The position numbers and the translations under genes were made by a program. Positions 44,875 through 55,500 of a stretch of 64,000 bases of DNA are shown one piece after another. The notes beneath the pieces were generated by a model. The model was given only the letters and a program-made list of their open reading frames with translations, made no database searches and was not told the origin of the DNA. Source of the DNA: Lactarius indigo (lineage: Eukaryota; Basidiomycota; Agaricomycetes; Russulales; Russulaceae); NCBI GenBank assembly GCA_025766275.1, contig JAFKAC010000009.1:248001-312000 (forward strand). The letters are read 5' to 3'. Position 1 is the first letter of the stretch, and each line of letters opens with the position of its first letter.

Positions 44875-45352
44875 TGTTACGCTCCACCGGCGTTAGTCCG
44901 ACCTGGACTTCGAGGAAGGCGTAATCGACTTAGCAAAGCAAGGGCGAATGGGGATCTTGTATCAACCCAACGCAAGCTGAACAGGGGCACTCTTGGCACA
45001 CGCTGCAGCTAAGATGAAGAAGTACTATCCCTTGGTGGATAGGAGTGGAAGTACTCTTAGTCCAAGACTAAGGCAAGACGAATCGGAAAGGATGTGGATT
45101 GAAGAAGACCAAGATGGGGCTCTTGGTCTTCCGAAACAACTATTTATACAGATACACGCGGGCTTTAAAGCGCCGCTGAGACGATAGGAAACCAGTAGCG
45201 TAACTAGCTCGAACCCTAGTACAGCTATCCTAGTAATGAGTCATGTATGAGCCACAATCACATGTGTACTACTACGATGACTGATACGATGTAAATGTCC
45301 ATGACTAATACTATGAGTCGGTCCGTAGTCATAACCGGTTGCGATCGTAACA
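44875..45352 (-). repeat. Gypsy-3 3' LTR (478 bp)
   Basis: Plus strand TGTTACGCTCC...GATCGTAACA, related to the Gypsy-1 LTR. Element-sense TATAAATA (45148-45141) is followed after 33 nt by ATCTTGGTCTT (45115-45105), as in Gypsy-1. The partner LTR and its primer-binding site are outside the window. Confidence 0.88.
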
Positions 45353-45364
45353 TTACCCCCTTTT
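45353..45364 (-). promoter_or_regulatory. Gypsy-3 polypurine tract
   Basis: Element-sense GAAAAGGGGGTAA next to the LTR. One base differs from Gypsy-1 (A for G). Confidence 0.65.
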
Positions 45365-48300
45365 CAGATGCGAGGCCCACCTCGCATGAAAGCCGACAAC
45401 GGCCAGTCCTTCTGCACTTCTTCGATCCACCAAAACGTGTTAGCCCTCTCCAACCTATAGATGGAGTCTAACTTATCCTGCATGACGTTTGCCAACTGGA
45501 GTTTGATCTCCCTCATGCGTGTCAGCAGCCGATCCTCGTGAAACGCGGCTGCTCGAAAGCGATGGATCTCTGCAGTGAGAGATTCATCCCCTATTATTTC
45601 AAGGGCGCGATCGGTGGTGTTTCCTTCTTTGACCATGATAAGGTCCTCGTGAGCAATGAAAGCTCGGTCGTGGTGAGGGCGATGCGGTCGGGCATACAGA
45701 GGCTGGCCGTAGACGTATGGCGAACCACTCACCAGCCCCAGCATGAATGGGTTGCCGCACATGACCACTTGCACATGGTCGGCATTCACAACTCGCCCTC
45801 CGGGGAGTGTGACCTTGAAGGGAATTGTATTGGGTCCTCTATTGCGCCGGAACCCTTCTGGCGCCATGAGGGAAGCGGGATCGTCTTCGGGAGATCTGGG
45901 CTCATGGGGCGCCACTCGGAAGACTCAGATGTCTCCCCTGTACATGGGGTCTCCGTTGGTGTAGACGATATAAGGGGTGGCATTGGGATCGTCAGTGTGG
46001 CCTCGTGTTCTGAGGAAGGAGTGGCTCGCCGGGTATTGATCGCTATCGTCATAGATAGCGTTACCGTCCTCCAGTACTTCTGCCTCACCTTTCTCGCCTT
46101 CCTTCGCATCTCCGCTAGGTGTAGCTGCTCGTCCTGCCATTTGCACGCCGTCTCCTTCCACTGCATCTCCCATGCTCGGAGTGACTGCACACTCGTCAGC
46201 GCTTGGGAGAGCCGCTCGAAGGGCGGTGAGTTCTTCAGTGGTGATGGGGGTGGTGTTGTATTGTCGACCGGTATCGGGGTCGATGATGTTGTAAGTGGGG
46301 GTGGTGTCGTCGGTGAGGACCCCTCCGGTAGGTAAGGGGAAGCGCCTCTGGATAGCGTCCCACTCTTGCTGGGTGATAAGCCCCTCTTCGTCGGGGACGT
46401 CTTCAGGAGCTCTGAAGGTGTGTAGCGTGTTACGGGCCACTGCGCCCCTGGCAAGGTGTTCGACGAGCGTGGGGTTCGGTGTGGAGGCATCGGTAGTCAT
46501 GAGGAGATGAGGTTCAGGAGTGGGGGATGGAGACTTAGCGTAACATCTCACAGCTCTTATATGCACTTCTTGGTCGGGGTTTGAGTCTTTGAAGTCCCGA
46601 ATGGCTTGGTCTGCGAAGACGTCGTCCTTATCGACCCACTGATTGTCCGAGTCTGGATAGCCCTTCCATTTGACAAGGTACTGGAGTCGACGTCTTCTGC
46701 TGAACCGCCGAGAGTCTAGAATCTTCTCGACCTCGTATTCTTCTTCATTATCTACCAAATCCGGTGGTGGGCGCTGGTAGTTTGGTCCGTGCGTGGGTGT
46801 CTCACGATAAGGTGTGAGAAGGTCTATGTGGAAGACGTCGTGGATGCTCCACTGTGTGGGAAGCTCGAGGCGATAGTTGACAGGGGACATCACCTGGACG
46901 ACCTTAAATGGTCCGTGCCGTTTTGCAGCTAATTTCGCGGTTGGTTGGTGTGTACGTAGGTGGCGTCCTTCGAGCCATACGATGTCTCCTTCCTTGAATT
47001 TTGGCGTATCTTTATGTTTGACCCACGACTTTTGTGCCCGGAACATACAGGAGAAGGCGCGTTGTCGTGCCTGTTTGAACTGATCTAGTCGTAATGACAC
47101 CTGTGGGATAGGGGACAGCCTATCGGTCCAATCAGCGCGGGGGTTGTACCCTGATAAGAGAAAGAAGGGGGACTCCCACATGGTCTCGTTTGGCCAGTTA
47201 TTGTGCGTGAATTCTGCCATGGGTAGATACCGAACCCAATCGTCCTGCCATTCATTTACCCAAAAGCGGAGGTATTGCTCTAGCCACTGGTTTGTCCGTT
47301 CTGATTGGCCGTCGGTTCTGGGGTGATAAGCGGTTGAGATGTTTTGGCTGATGCCGAGGATCTTGCATATTTCCCGCATAAATTTGGATGCAAAACGTGG
47401 GTCTCGATCACTGATAACGCGCGAAGGGAGTCCAAATCATGGGAAGACGTGCGACACGTACAGAGCAGCTGTTCCTTCAGCGGTTATCTCCTCATGGCAG
47501 GGGATAAAGACGGCGGCTTTGGTGCAATCATGATCTGTCACTGTTAAAATGGAGTCATAGCCGCGAGATATGGGGAGTTTGGTGATGAAGTCCACTGCGA
47601 TGGTCTCGAACAGTAGGGCTTCCGGTTTGGGATAGATGGGTTGCAGAGGCGCTCGGATGGGGCGGAGATTGACCTTGTGTCGTTGGCATTCCGCGCACCC
47701 TTTCACGTAGTCTGTGATGTCGTTTTTCATTTGCAGCCACCAGTAGTGTCGTTCCGTCAGTTGGAGAGTGCGTTTGATGCCTGGATGGCCGTATACGGGA
47801 GAATCGTGATGTGCAGCGATGATGGTGCGTTTGTCATGGATGCCTCCGGTGACCACTCGATGTCCGTCTTTATACCATGTCCCTTCGATGTCTTTCAGTT
47901 TATGCGCGTCGACCCACGGCTTCAACTTAGCTGTGTCTTGTTCGTAAATGGGGTGCATAGGGATCATTTCTACTGGTAGGATCTCCGGTCTCCCGTGAGG
48001 GTTTCGCGGTTCTTCCAGGATGTTGGCGCGTATGAAGATGCTGTCTGGCAGTACTGTTATTCCTTCATTGTCATGTTCCCCTTGGTCGTAGTCTGGTCTT
48101 CGCGACAGCGCGTCAGCACGTCCGTTGGAGGTTCCTTTGACGTGGTGAATTTCGAAGTCATATTCGGAGAGTTCGAGTACTTCCCTGGCAATGCGTCTGC
48201 TAATTTTTTGTGGTGACTTCCAGTATTGTAGGTTTAGATGGTCGGAGAAGACCTTGATCTTGTGAGGGGAGCCTGCTAGAAGGGGTCTCCAATGGCGGAA

Positions 48301-50147
48301 AGCTTTGACAATTGCCAGGAGTTCGAGATCGTAAATGTCGTAGTTCCGTTCTGCTTCATTGAGAGTAGATGAGTAGTAGCCAATGGGGTGTCGTTTGCCG
48401 TCCTTTTTGCGCTGAAGGAGGACCGCTCCCGTCGCAAAACCCGACGCATCAACCTCCAGCTCAAATTGTTGGGCGAGATCGGGATGTGCTAGGATGGGCT
48501 CGCTGGTGACAAGGGTTTTGAGGTCTTGGAACGCTTTCTCTTCTTCGGTTCCCAACGCCATTCGGTGTCCTTTCGTGTAAGTCTGTTAAGTGGTCGTGCC
48601 CTGGTTGCGAAGCCTCGTATGAAGGGTCGATAAAAATTGCAAAATCCAAGAAAAGAGCGGACGTCCTTAACTTTGGTTGGCGTAGGCCAGTCCTTGATGC
48701 CCGCAATCTTGACAGGGTCCATGCGCGTCACCCCCTTTTCAAGGATTACCCCCAGGTAATCCATGCGCGGGGAGTGGAAGAGGCATTTTTCGAGCTTATA
48801 ATAGAGGTCGTGTTCCGCAGATACGCGGAGGACGTCTCTGACCGCTTCGATGTGGTCTGTCAGCGAATGCTTGAGCCCGGTGGCGATGCCGATGTCGTCC
48901 ATGTAGACTCTAATAACCGTTCCACGTGCTTCATGCTTTGCCATGATATCTCTAAATATAAAGTTCATCATGGTCTGGAACGTTGCAGGGGAGTTGGTCA
49001 GGCCGAAAAACATCACCGTGGGTTCGAATAGTCCGTATCGCGTTTTAAACGCTGCCTTCTCTTCGTCTCCTTCCTTGATGCGTATATTATTGTACCCCCA
49101 TCGAATGTCAAGCTTGGTGTAAATGTGGGCGTTGCTGAGGTCCGTGATAAGGTCGGAGATGAGAGGGAGTGGGTATTGATTGTGAATGGTGACCGCGTTG
49201 ATCTTTCGGTAATCTTGTACCGGCCGTAGTTTTCCATCCTTTTTCTTGATGAAGAAAAAGGATGACGCGTATGGGGATTTGGAAGGCCGTATATATCCCT
49301 TCTTTAATTGCTCGTTTATCCACTCCTGTAATTTCTTGTCTTCTTCTTGAGTCATGGGGTATATTTTGCAGTCGATGGCATCTGCCGTTCCTGGTTTGAA
49401 TTCGATTGCGTGATCCCAGGGTCTACTGGGAGGAAACCTATCCGACGCCTCTTCACTGAAAAGACGTTCAAACTCTCGATACTCGGGGGGTAACTCAGCT
49501 TTAGTGACGTATTGGTGGGCTGTGATGGCGAGATCTGTTGCTGTGGCTCTGATCCGACACCCTTCTTCGAATTGTTGTCGTTGTTCGTCAGTGATGACGC
49601 AGGAGTGTACAACTTCATATTCATCGTCCTGTACGGAGGAGGCTGCCACCACCGGTGTGATCCGTTCGATGCGAGGATTTACTGATCGAATGACAATGGG
49701 AAGCATTGCTTCGTGTATGGCCGCTTGTGACCATTTGATGTGAGGGTCGTATATTGCGAGCCATGGGTATCCCAATACGACGTCTTCGTCTCCTATGTCA
49801 GTGATAAGGAAGCGTATCTCCTTATTAATTCCTTTAGTTTGCACATCCACATCGATATAATGGGTGATACGCCCCAATTTGTTTTCGGTATTATCGATGT
49901 TCCATATTTTCTTCGGGACGTCTAGCGATTTAGTCCCGAACCCCATCCTTTTGACAAAGGAGGGTCTCATGAAGCAATGGGTTGCTCCTGAGTCTACTAA
50001 TGCTCGTATGTCGGCCATTGTGTAACTGGTGCGGATCGATACTGGAACTCTCATTGAACGGTAGCGAGTCATGATTACACTGTTACAATTGACTGCCCTC
50101 ACCCAGGCCGATGGGTTCAGGCGTCCTGAAAACCCTCCTTCTTCCAC
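45364..50147 (-). pseudogene. Gypsy-3 Pol, four open pieces
   Basis: Order on the minus strand: protease ALVDSGATHCFM (about 50010), RT to VYMDDIGIATG (about 48900), then a one-base loss near 48548 at the RT/RNase H join. RNase H and the integrase start run to TGA 47437-47439 (after SHVFP, where the Gypsy-1 homologue has Arg). Integrase core and chromodomain (EYEVEKILDSRRFSRRRR, about 46740) follow, then the C-terminal domain with TGA at 45925-45927. A last piece includes PEGFRRNRGPNTIPFKVTLP and YRLERANTFWW, ending at 45364. Active-site motifs survive in each piece, but the polyprotein cannot be made. Both stops fit CGA-to-TGA. Confidence 0.9.
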
Positions 50148-51600
50148 AATTGTTGGAGGATAATGTCTTTAACGTCGTCCGATTCTCCTGCTACTCCATT
50201 GAGCCAGTCACTGGCGCGCTGTTGAGGGGGTACTTCTTGGACCGCCCTGGTGGCGACTTCGGGTTCTTGTTGATGGTAGTCAGTATCGATATACCGACTA
50301 CTAGATGCCGGGGGTTGGTAGTCCCTTCGTGGCTGTCTGCAATCACGGGCCATGTGTCCGTCCTTTCCACAATTGTAACAAGTGACTGGCCTTGGGTTAT
50401 TACGTCCTCCTCCTCTCTGCAGGAACCCTCCACGAGGTCGATATGGAGGGCGAGGGGCGAGTATTTGTTCTGCTCCTGTTAGTCGCCCTCTAATGCAATC
50501 TGCGGATGTGTCCATCGCGTTTGGGTCTCGTGGGAGGTTTTGGGGTTGCCAGGAGCTTCTTGGCGGTCCCTGCCAGGGGCGCTGTTGTTGTCTTTGCGAT
50601 TTTTCCTGTTTTTGTGGCGCCCCTTTGTTGAGCATCGCTTTGAGGTGCATGTATTGTTGCTGGCGGGTGGTGGCTGCTTCTTTCCACTCGCGGTAATTTC
50701 GTGGGGAGTCGAGGGTGTATACCTTGGAGTATAGGTCGGTGGGTAATCCGCTTGCAAACAGGTCGAGCGTCTGGGGGTTGTCAAGCCGATAATGTGCGCG
50801 CCGCACTAGTTGCTCAAATTGAGTACAATACTCATCTAAGTTGCCTCCAATCATTTTGAGCCCTTTCTTCAGTTCATACTGGGCTTGCTCTTGTTCCATC
50901 GTATTCCTGAAGCGCTGCATAAAGCTGCGCGTGACCTCGTTCCATAATCCTTCGCTTGTTCGGGGTATTCCTGCTTGTATCTGACCGTTGAGCCAGGTAA
51001 GCATTGCCAGCACCCATTCGCTGACGTTAATGCCTTTGATGTACGATAGGAAGAGGAGAGCTCGTCGGTACGGTGTGGCCATGATGCCTTCGTCTGCGTT
51101 CATGCCCCAGTAGACGTGCCATTGAGTGAGAAATGCTTCGACTTTTGCGTGTTCTCCATCGAATACTGTGGGTGCTTCGCCAGCTAGTTTACTATTTGGA
51201 GGGGGAACAGCGGGACCTGCACCTGGTAGTCCTCCTCCAGGATGTCCTCCTCCTGGTGGTCCTCCTGGGAATCCTCCAGGGAACCCCCCGAATCCTATTC
51301 CCCTGGGTGGGGTCCCCCACCTGGTAAGTCGCCAGGGGCTCCTCCTCCACTGGGGGGGTCAGCTACGTCTGGCCCGATGGCGCGATGGATGGCTACGTCG
51401 TCGTCAGTCATTCGGTGACTGGTGTATGGGTCGATGGGAGCCAGATTAGCTCGCGATTCTTCTGTGATGCGTCGTTGTTCTTCCAGGGCTATGTGATCCC
51501 TTGCTTCAGTGGTGAGTTGTACTTCTTCTTGCGTGATGGTGGCTGTTGCCATTGCAACTGCTGGGCTGTGAACATGGATTATTTCTGGTTCGGGTTGATG
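50117..51600 (-). pseudogene. Gypsy-3 Gag, frameshifted and cut by Gypsy-4
   Basis: Homologous to Gypsy-1 Gag. The N-terminal part (MATATITQEEVQLTTEARD, PYTSHRMTDDDVAIHR) is in one frame to about 51300. After an indel in the Gly/Pro-rich linker the rest (FLTQWHVYWGMNADEG, NTMEQEQAQYELKKG, CYNCGKDGHMARDC) is in another frame to 50117. At 51600 the frame is cut by the Gypsy-4 LTR. The Arg at the position of the Gypsy-1 stop is intact here (SHRMTDDD), which supports CGA as the ancestral codon. Confidence 0.87.
50129..50135 (-). promoter_or_regulatory. -1 ribosomal frameshift heptamer, Gypsy-3 gag/pol
   Basis: Element-sense G GGT TTT in the Gag frame (GAG GGT TTT CAG), same position as in Gypsy-1. 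Confidence 0.72.
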
Positions 51601-52052
51601 TGTTACGATTCTCGTATTGGACCCTTACTGTACCGGTTGTGGCTACGGCTGTAAGGTATATTAGTCACGGACTCGGGGTTTACGATAGGAGTTAGGCGTT
51701 GGGAGATGACTCGATCCTAGTACAGGCAGTAGTAGTATTAGGATTGTGGTACTTACGCGATACGTTGGACGCTACGATACGGTGACTCATAGCAGCGCTT
51801 GAAAGCCTGCTTTTCTTGTATTTAAGGGAGCCGCAAAAGACCAAGATACGCCATCTTGGTCTTCTTCAATCGTCACTTCTTGTCTTCATCTTCCTTTCGC
51901 CTTTGCCGCAGCAGGAGCAAGGCCGCAGTTATACTAGTGTCTTCGAACATCTAGACAAAGCCTTCGTGCCATACGCCTCGAGGCGTGACCAGCTAAGTCA
52001 TCAAGTCGCCTTCATCGAGCTCAAGTCGAGCTAACGCTGTGACGGCGTTACA
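51601..52052 (+). repeat. Gypsy-4 5' LTR (452 bp)
   Basis: TGTTACGATTC...GGCGTTACA. Related to the Gypsy-7 LTR (shared GCGATACGTTGGACGCTAC), and shares the primer word with Gypsy-1 and Gypsy-3. Confidence 0.85.
51819..51863 (+). promoter_or_regulatory. Gypsy-4 LTR TATA box, hairpin and self-primer word
   Basis: TATTTAA at 51819-51825, then a perfect 11-bp inverted repeat: AAGACCAAGAT (51837-51847), loop ACGCC, ATCTTGGTCTT (51853-51863). The second arm starts 34 nt after the TATA start and is the exact complement of the primer-binding site at 52055-52065. Confidence 0.72.
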
Positions 52053-52054
52053 TT

Positions 52055-52065
52055 AAGACCAAGAT
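52055..52065 (+). promoter_or_regulatory. Gypsy-4 primer-binding site (self-complementary)
   Basis: AAGACCAAGAT two bases after the LTR end. Pairs with ATCTTGGTCTT of the LTR over all 11 bases. Confidence 0.68.
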
Positions 52066-52073
52066 CATTCACT

Positions 52074-52096
52074 GTGGCGACTGTTAACACCAGAGA
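52074..52096 (+). pseudogene. Gypsy-4 pre-Gag start, cut by Gypsy-5
   Basis: GTG GCG ACT GTT AAC ACC AGA GA is the first part of the pre-Gag frame. It continues at 59306 in phase as DQWTNFRPYH. No ATG precedes it; GTG sits at the same place as in Gypsy-1, -5 and -6. Confidence 0.6.
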
Positions 52097-52522
52097 TGTT
52101 ACGGTTCCGAGGGACCGTACAGATGTTTCTGCGGAGCTGAGCTCGACGCGCTGGTAGAGTCGGGACTTGTTCTGTGAACAAGTCAAGCTTCGGGGGTTTC
52201 TAGGCTCAACTCAGAGAGTATCGCTAGAGAGAGGGGAGGGCACACGGGGTTTCGAGACGAGGCAAACTAGATCGGATTCAAGAACTAAGAGTAGACAAGT
52301 AATCTACTTGCTACTCGACTACCTTTATACTCGTACAAGACTGGGGTTTTCGGGGACCGTTTTCTACAAGCCACGTCACCTATCTCTGCTACGTGGACGA
52401 TTCGTGATACTAGCACCATAAGGCGTGCTCAAGGCGAAACCAAACTTCTGTAAAACTTTCGAGGACCAAACCATGGACGCGCGTTGCGTGACGTGACGTC
52501 ACGATGTCACGTGATCGTGACA
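52097..52522 (-). repeat. Gypsy-5 3' LTR (426 bp)
   Basis: Plus strand TGTTACGGTTCC...GATCGTGACA. Element-sense U3 start is dense in palindromes: CACGTG (52508-52513) and the CRE-like TGACGTCA (52494-52501). TATA-like TATAAA is at 52329-52324 and the primer word at 52296-52286. Confidence 0.95.
52286..52329 (-). promoter_or_regulatory. Gypsy-5 LTR TATA box and self-primer word
   Basis: Element-sense TATAAAGG, then 33 nt from TATA start to GTCTACTCTTA (52296-52286). That word is the exact complement of TAAGAGTAGAC next to the 5' LTR (58864-58874). An upstream AGTAGA can pair with TCTACT in the word to form a short hairpin. The other LTR has the same at 59064-59107. Confidence 0.7.
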
Positions 52523-52533
52523 TAGCCCCCCTA
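52523..52533 (-). promoter_or_regulatory. Gypsy-5 polypurine tract
   Basis: Element-sense TAGGGGGGCTA between the pol stop codon and the 3' LTR. Confidence 0.6.
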
Positions 52534-55500
52534 CTAGGCCGAGTCGTCTCGACTCGTGCGACTGGTTGCGTGTGTGAAGTCGTAGTCATGTCGGAAGATG
52601 TAGTGTTCAGGGCGTCGGTACGGGTCGCCGCGTCGCTGTGCACGAAGGCGCGCGGTGGCCTGAGTGGCGCGTTCGCGGTCGACGGCTCGTCCGAGGACTG
52701 CGAGCCATGCGCAGTACGTATTGGCGTGTGCGGTGGTGGTGGAAACGTGGCAGACGCGTCGGTCGGCGCACTTGGCGTGCGGTGTGCGACATTCGAACGT
52801 CAAATGGTCGGTGTTGTCGCACCACGTGCAGGCCGGTAGCCCCGTGCGACCGTGGATCGATGCGCGGCGTTCTTCGTCTCGGTCGCGCGTTGTATCGCTG
52901 CGTGTGGTCGCGATCGTCGAATTCGCAACTTCGCCGGGCTCAACTTCATGTAAGTCGGGTGAGACCGATCGCTGTGGTTCGTCGTGTAACTGCGGATAAG
53001 TGAGGCGTCGAGGATTAGCTACCACTGCTTCGGCAAAGGTGCGGGGTAGGACACGAGGGGGAATTGGGAGGATTTGTTCAGCCATAATGACGGCGCGGTG
53101 ATGTCGGAGGCGTGGGTCGGAGATGCCATCGTGAGTGAATACGCTGGCGAGGGCTGTTGGCATGGGTTTGGGAAGGTAAGGCGTCAATCGTGTTACTGCA
53201 CGAGCGTCGAGGATACGGTTGTCGATGGTAGCTGCGTTGTTAGCCCAGTCTACCATACTGTGCTCAGCTTCCCTTAGACGCAGTGCGAGCAATTGTTGTT
53301 GTTGTACGGATTCCCTAAGTCGGTGGACGTCCGCGCTTAGTCCGGGATCGGCGAGTCGTCCCAGGGCCTTATCGATGTCGACACGAGCGGGGTGGTCGGG
53401 ACGGAAGATGTCGATGAATTCTTTTTCCAGAATTCGCGGTTGGATGTCGGGGCGGGGTCGTGCTGTCAACTCGGCGTAATAGAAGGGTTTGTTACGGCCT
53501 TCAGTGGCGATAACGATCGGTTGTCCTCGGGCGTTTATGACGAACTGAAGGTAGTGTGCGTTCCTTCGTTCCCCGTCGGAGAATGGTATCTCCACCTGAT
53601 AAGGGTGCTCGGGTAGTACCTTTTGCCAGTCACCGGGGGGTGGCGCAGTGTCTGGTCGCGGTGGCAAAGGGTGGACTAGTCGAGTATTTTCGCGTAGTGC
53701 GATTTCCTCAAGGGCTTCCCGTCGAAGACGTTGCTGGCGTCGCTGCTTGGCCTGCGAGTGACGGTAGTGGTTCCCGTCATCGCCGATGTGTGTACTTAGC
53801 CCCCACATATCTTCGCGTGACCGTGGCGAATTTAGGAGAGCGTTATAGGAAGGTCCCACTTTGGCCCATTCGTTGACCTCTCGTTCGATACGTCGATTGA
53901 CGTCGTCGGGGAGGTCTCGAGCGGCGACGATAGGGAACTGAGGGGGATGTCTGTCCATGTCGATACTGGTGTAGATGGCGTTTGCTGTCGACTGTGTCCG
54001 TGTTTTATACTGTTGAATCAAGTCTGGGGCGTGAATGTTGTCAGCGGGTTCCCAACTATCGTGTGCTGCGGAGAACCCTTTCCACCTGACCAAATATTGT
54101 GGCGTCTTCTTCCGTCCAGTCGTTCGATAGTTGAGAATTTCTTCGACTTCCCATTCGAGTTCACCGTCGATGAGTTCCGGTGGGGGCGTCTCTTCCTTTT
54201 GTCCATTCATGGTGGTTTCGCGATAGGGTGTAAGTAGGCCGGCGTGGAACACGTCGTGTATCTTCCATTGCGTCGGTAGTTGTAATCGATAAGCAGTATC
54301 AGATACGCGTTGAAGGACTATGAATGGCCCATAGCGTCGAGGGGCTAATTTTGTCGATGGGTGGGTGGTTCGCAGATTTGTGGCGTCGAGCCAGACCTTA
54401 TCGCCTAGTCGATAGGGCTGATACGTCGGCGATTCGATTACCCATTTCTGTTGAGCTCTGTACATGGCTTGTCTTGCGTCAGCCCTGGCCTTCGTGAGTT
54501 CTGATAGTCGTTGGTCGGCAGTGGGCGATACAGTGGCGCTTTTTGGTTGATGTACGGTAGGTATGAAACCCATGATTAACTCGAACGGTGTCTTTTTAGT
54601 CGTATCAGACGTCCACGCGTTCAACGTGTACTGGGCGATGGGCAACATGGGTGCCCAATTGTCTTGTTGGTAGTTAGCGTAGATACGAAGGTATTGTTCC
54701 ACTTTCTGGTTTGTACGTTCAGACTGTCCGTCGGTGCGGGGGTGATAGGCTGAGCTAATGTTTTGTTGTATCCCTAGTGCTGAACACCAGGCTCGTGCCA
54801 ACGCAGCCGTAAATCGGGGATCGCGGTCCGATATGACTTTATTTGGTAAGCCGTAATGGGGGAGCACGTGTCGTATATACGACTGGGCTACCTGTTCCGT
54901 CCCGTTCGTTTCTTTCCAAGGTATGAAAATGTTTGCCTTTGAGCAGCCTTGGTCGGTGATCGTTAGGATCGTGTCGAAATTTCGCGACTTGGGTAACTTA
55001 GTGATGAAATCAAGTGCGATAGTTTTGAACGGGAGAGGCGCTTCGTCTGGATAGATGGGTGATAATGGTACGCGTGGTCGAGTGGTGAGATTTTTATTAG
55101 CTTGACACGTTGTACATCCTCGGATGTAGTCGATGACGTCGGATTTCATGTTTGGCCACCAGTAATGTCTTTTGATGGCCACCAGTGTGTTGGACTGTCC
55201 TGGGTGGCCGGCTGAGATAAGGTCGTGAAACGACCGAATCACCCCCCTCCTCAGGGAGGGATCGTCCACGATCACCAGTCGGTCGCCGTGGAACCAAAAA
55301 CCCGTCGAATCACGGGACAATGGGGGGCGCGCATCAGCAAAGAAAGCGGCGTGGGAAGTTTGTGCGGTGCGACAGAGGTCGTCGAGGGTAGTAGCGCGTG
55401 CGACGTTGACGAAAAAAGAGGGTGGGAGGACCGTGACGGCGGAATTGTCGACCGTAGTCGGAGTGAGGGTTGGGTGTCGTGAGAGGGCGTCGGCATGAAG

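Larger units (their letters stand above)
44875..51600 (-). mobile_element. Gypsy-3 (Ty3/gypsy chromovirus), left part; 5' end beyond window
   Basis: Same family as Gypsy-1 (colinear Gag and Pol, related LTR). The 3' LTR is 44875-45352; the coding part runs to 51600, where Gypsy-4 interrupts it. The pre-Gag domain and 5' LTR must lie right of base 64000. Breaks seen: two TGA stops (45925, 47437), one missing base in RNase H near 48548, and one indel in Gag near 51300. Confidence 0.9.

Noticed and set aside
45364..45915. Envelope glycoprotein downstream of Gypsy Pol
   Set aside because: The extra C-terminal region has no signal peptide, transmembrane segment or glycosylation-rich ectodomain, and it is fused in frame to Pol.
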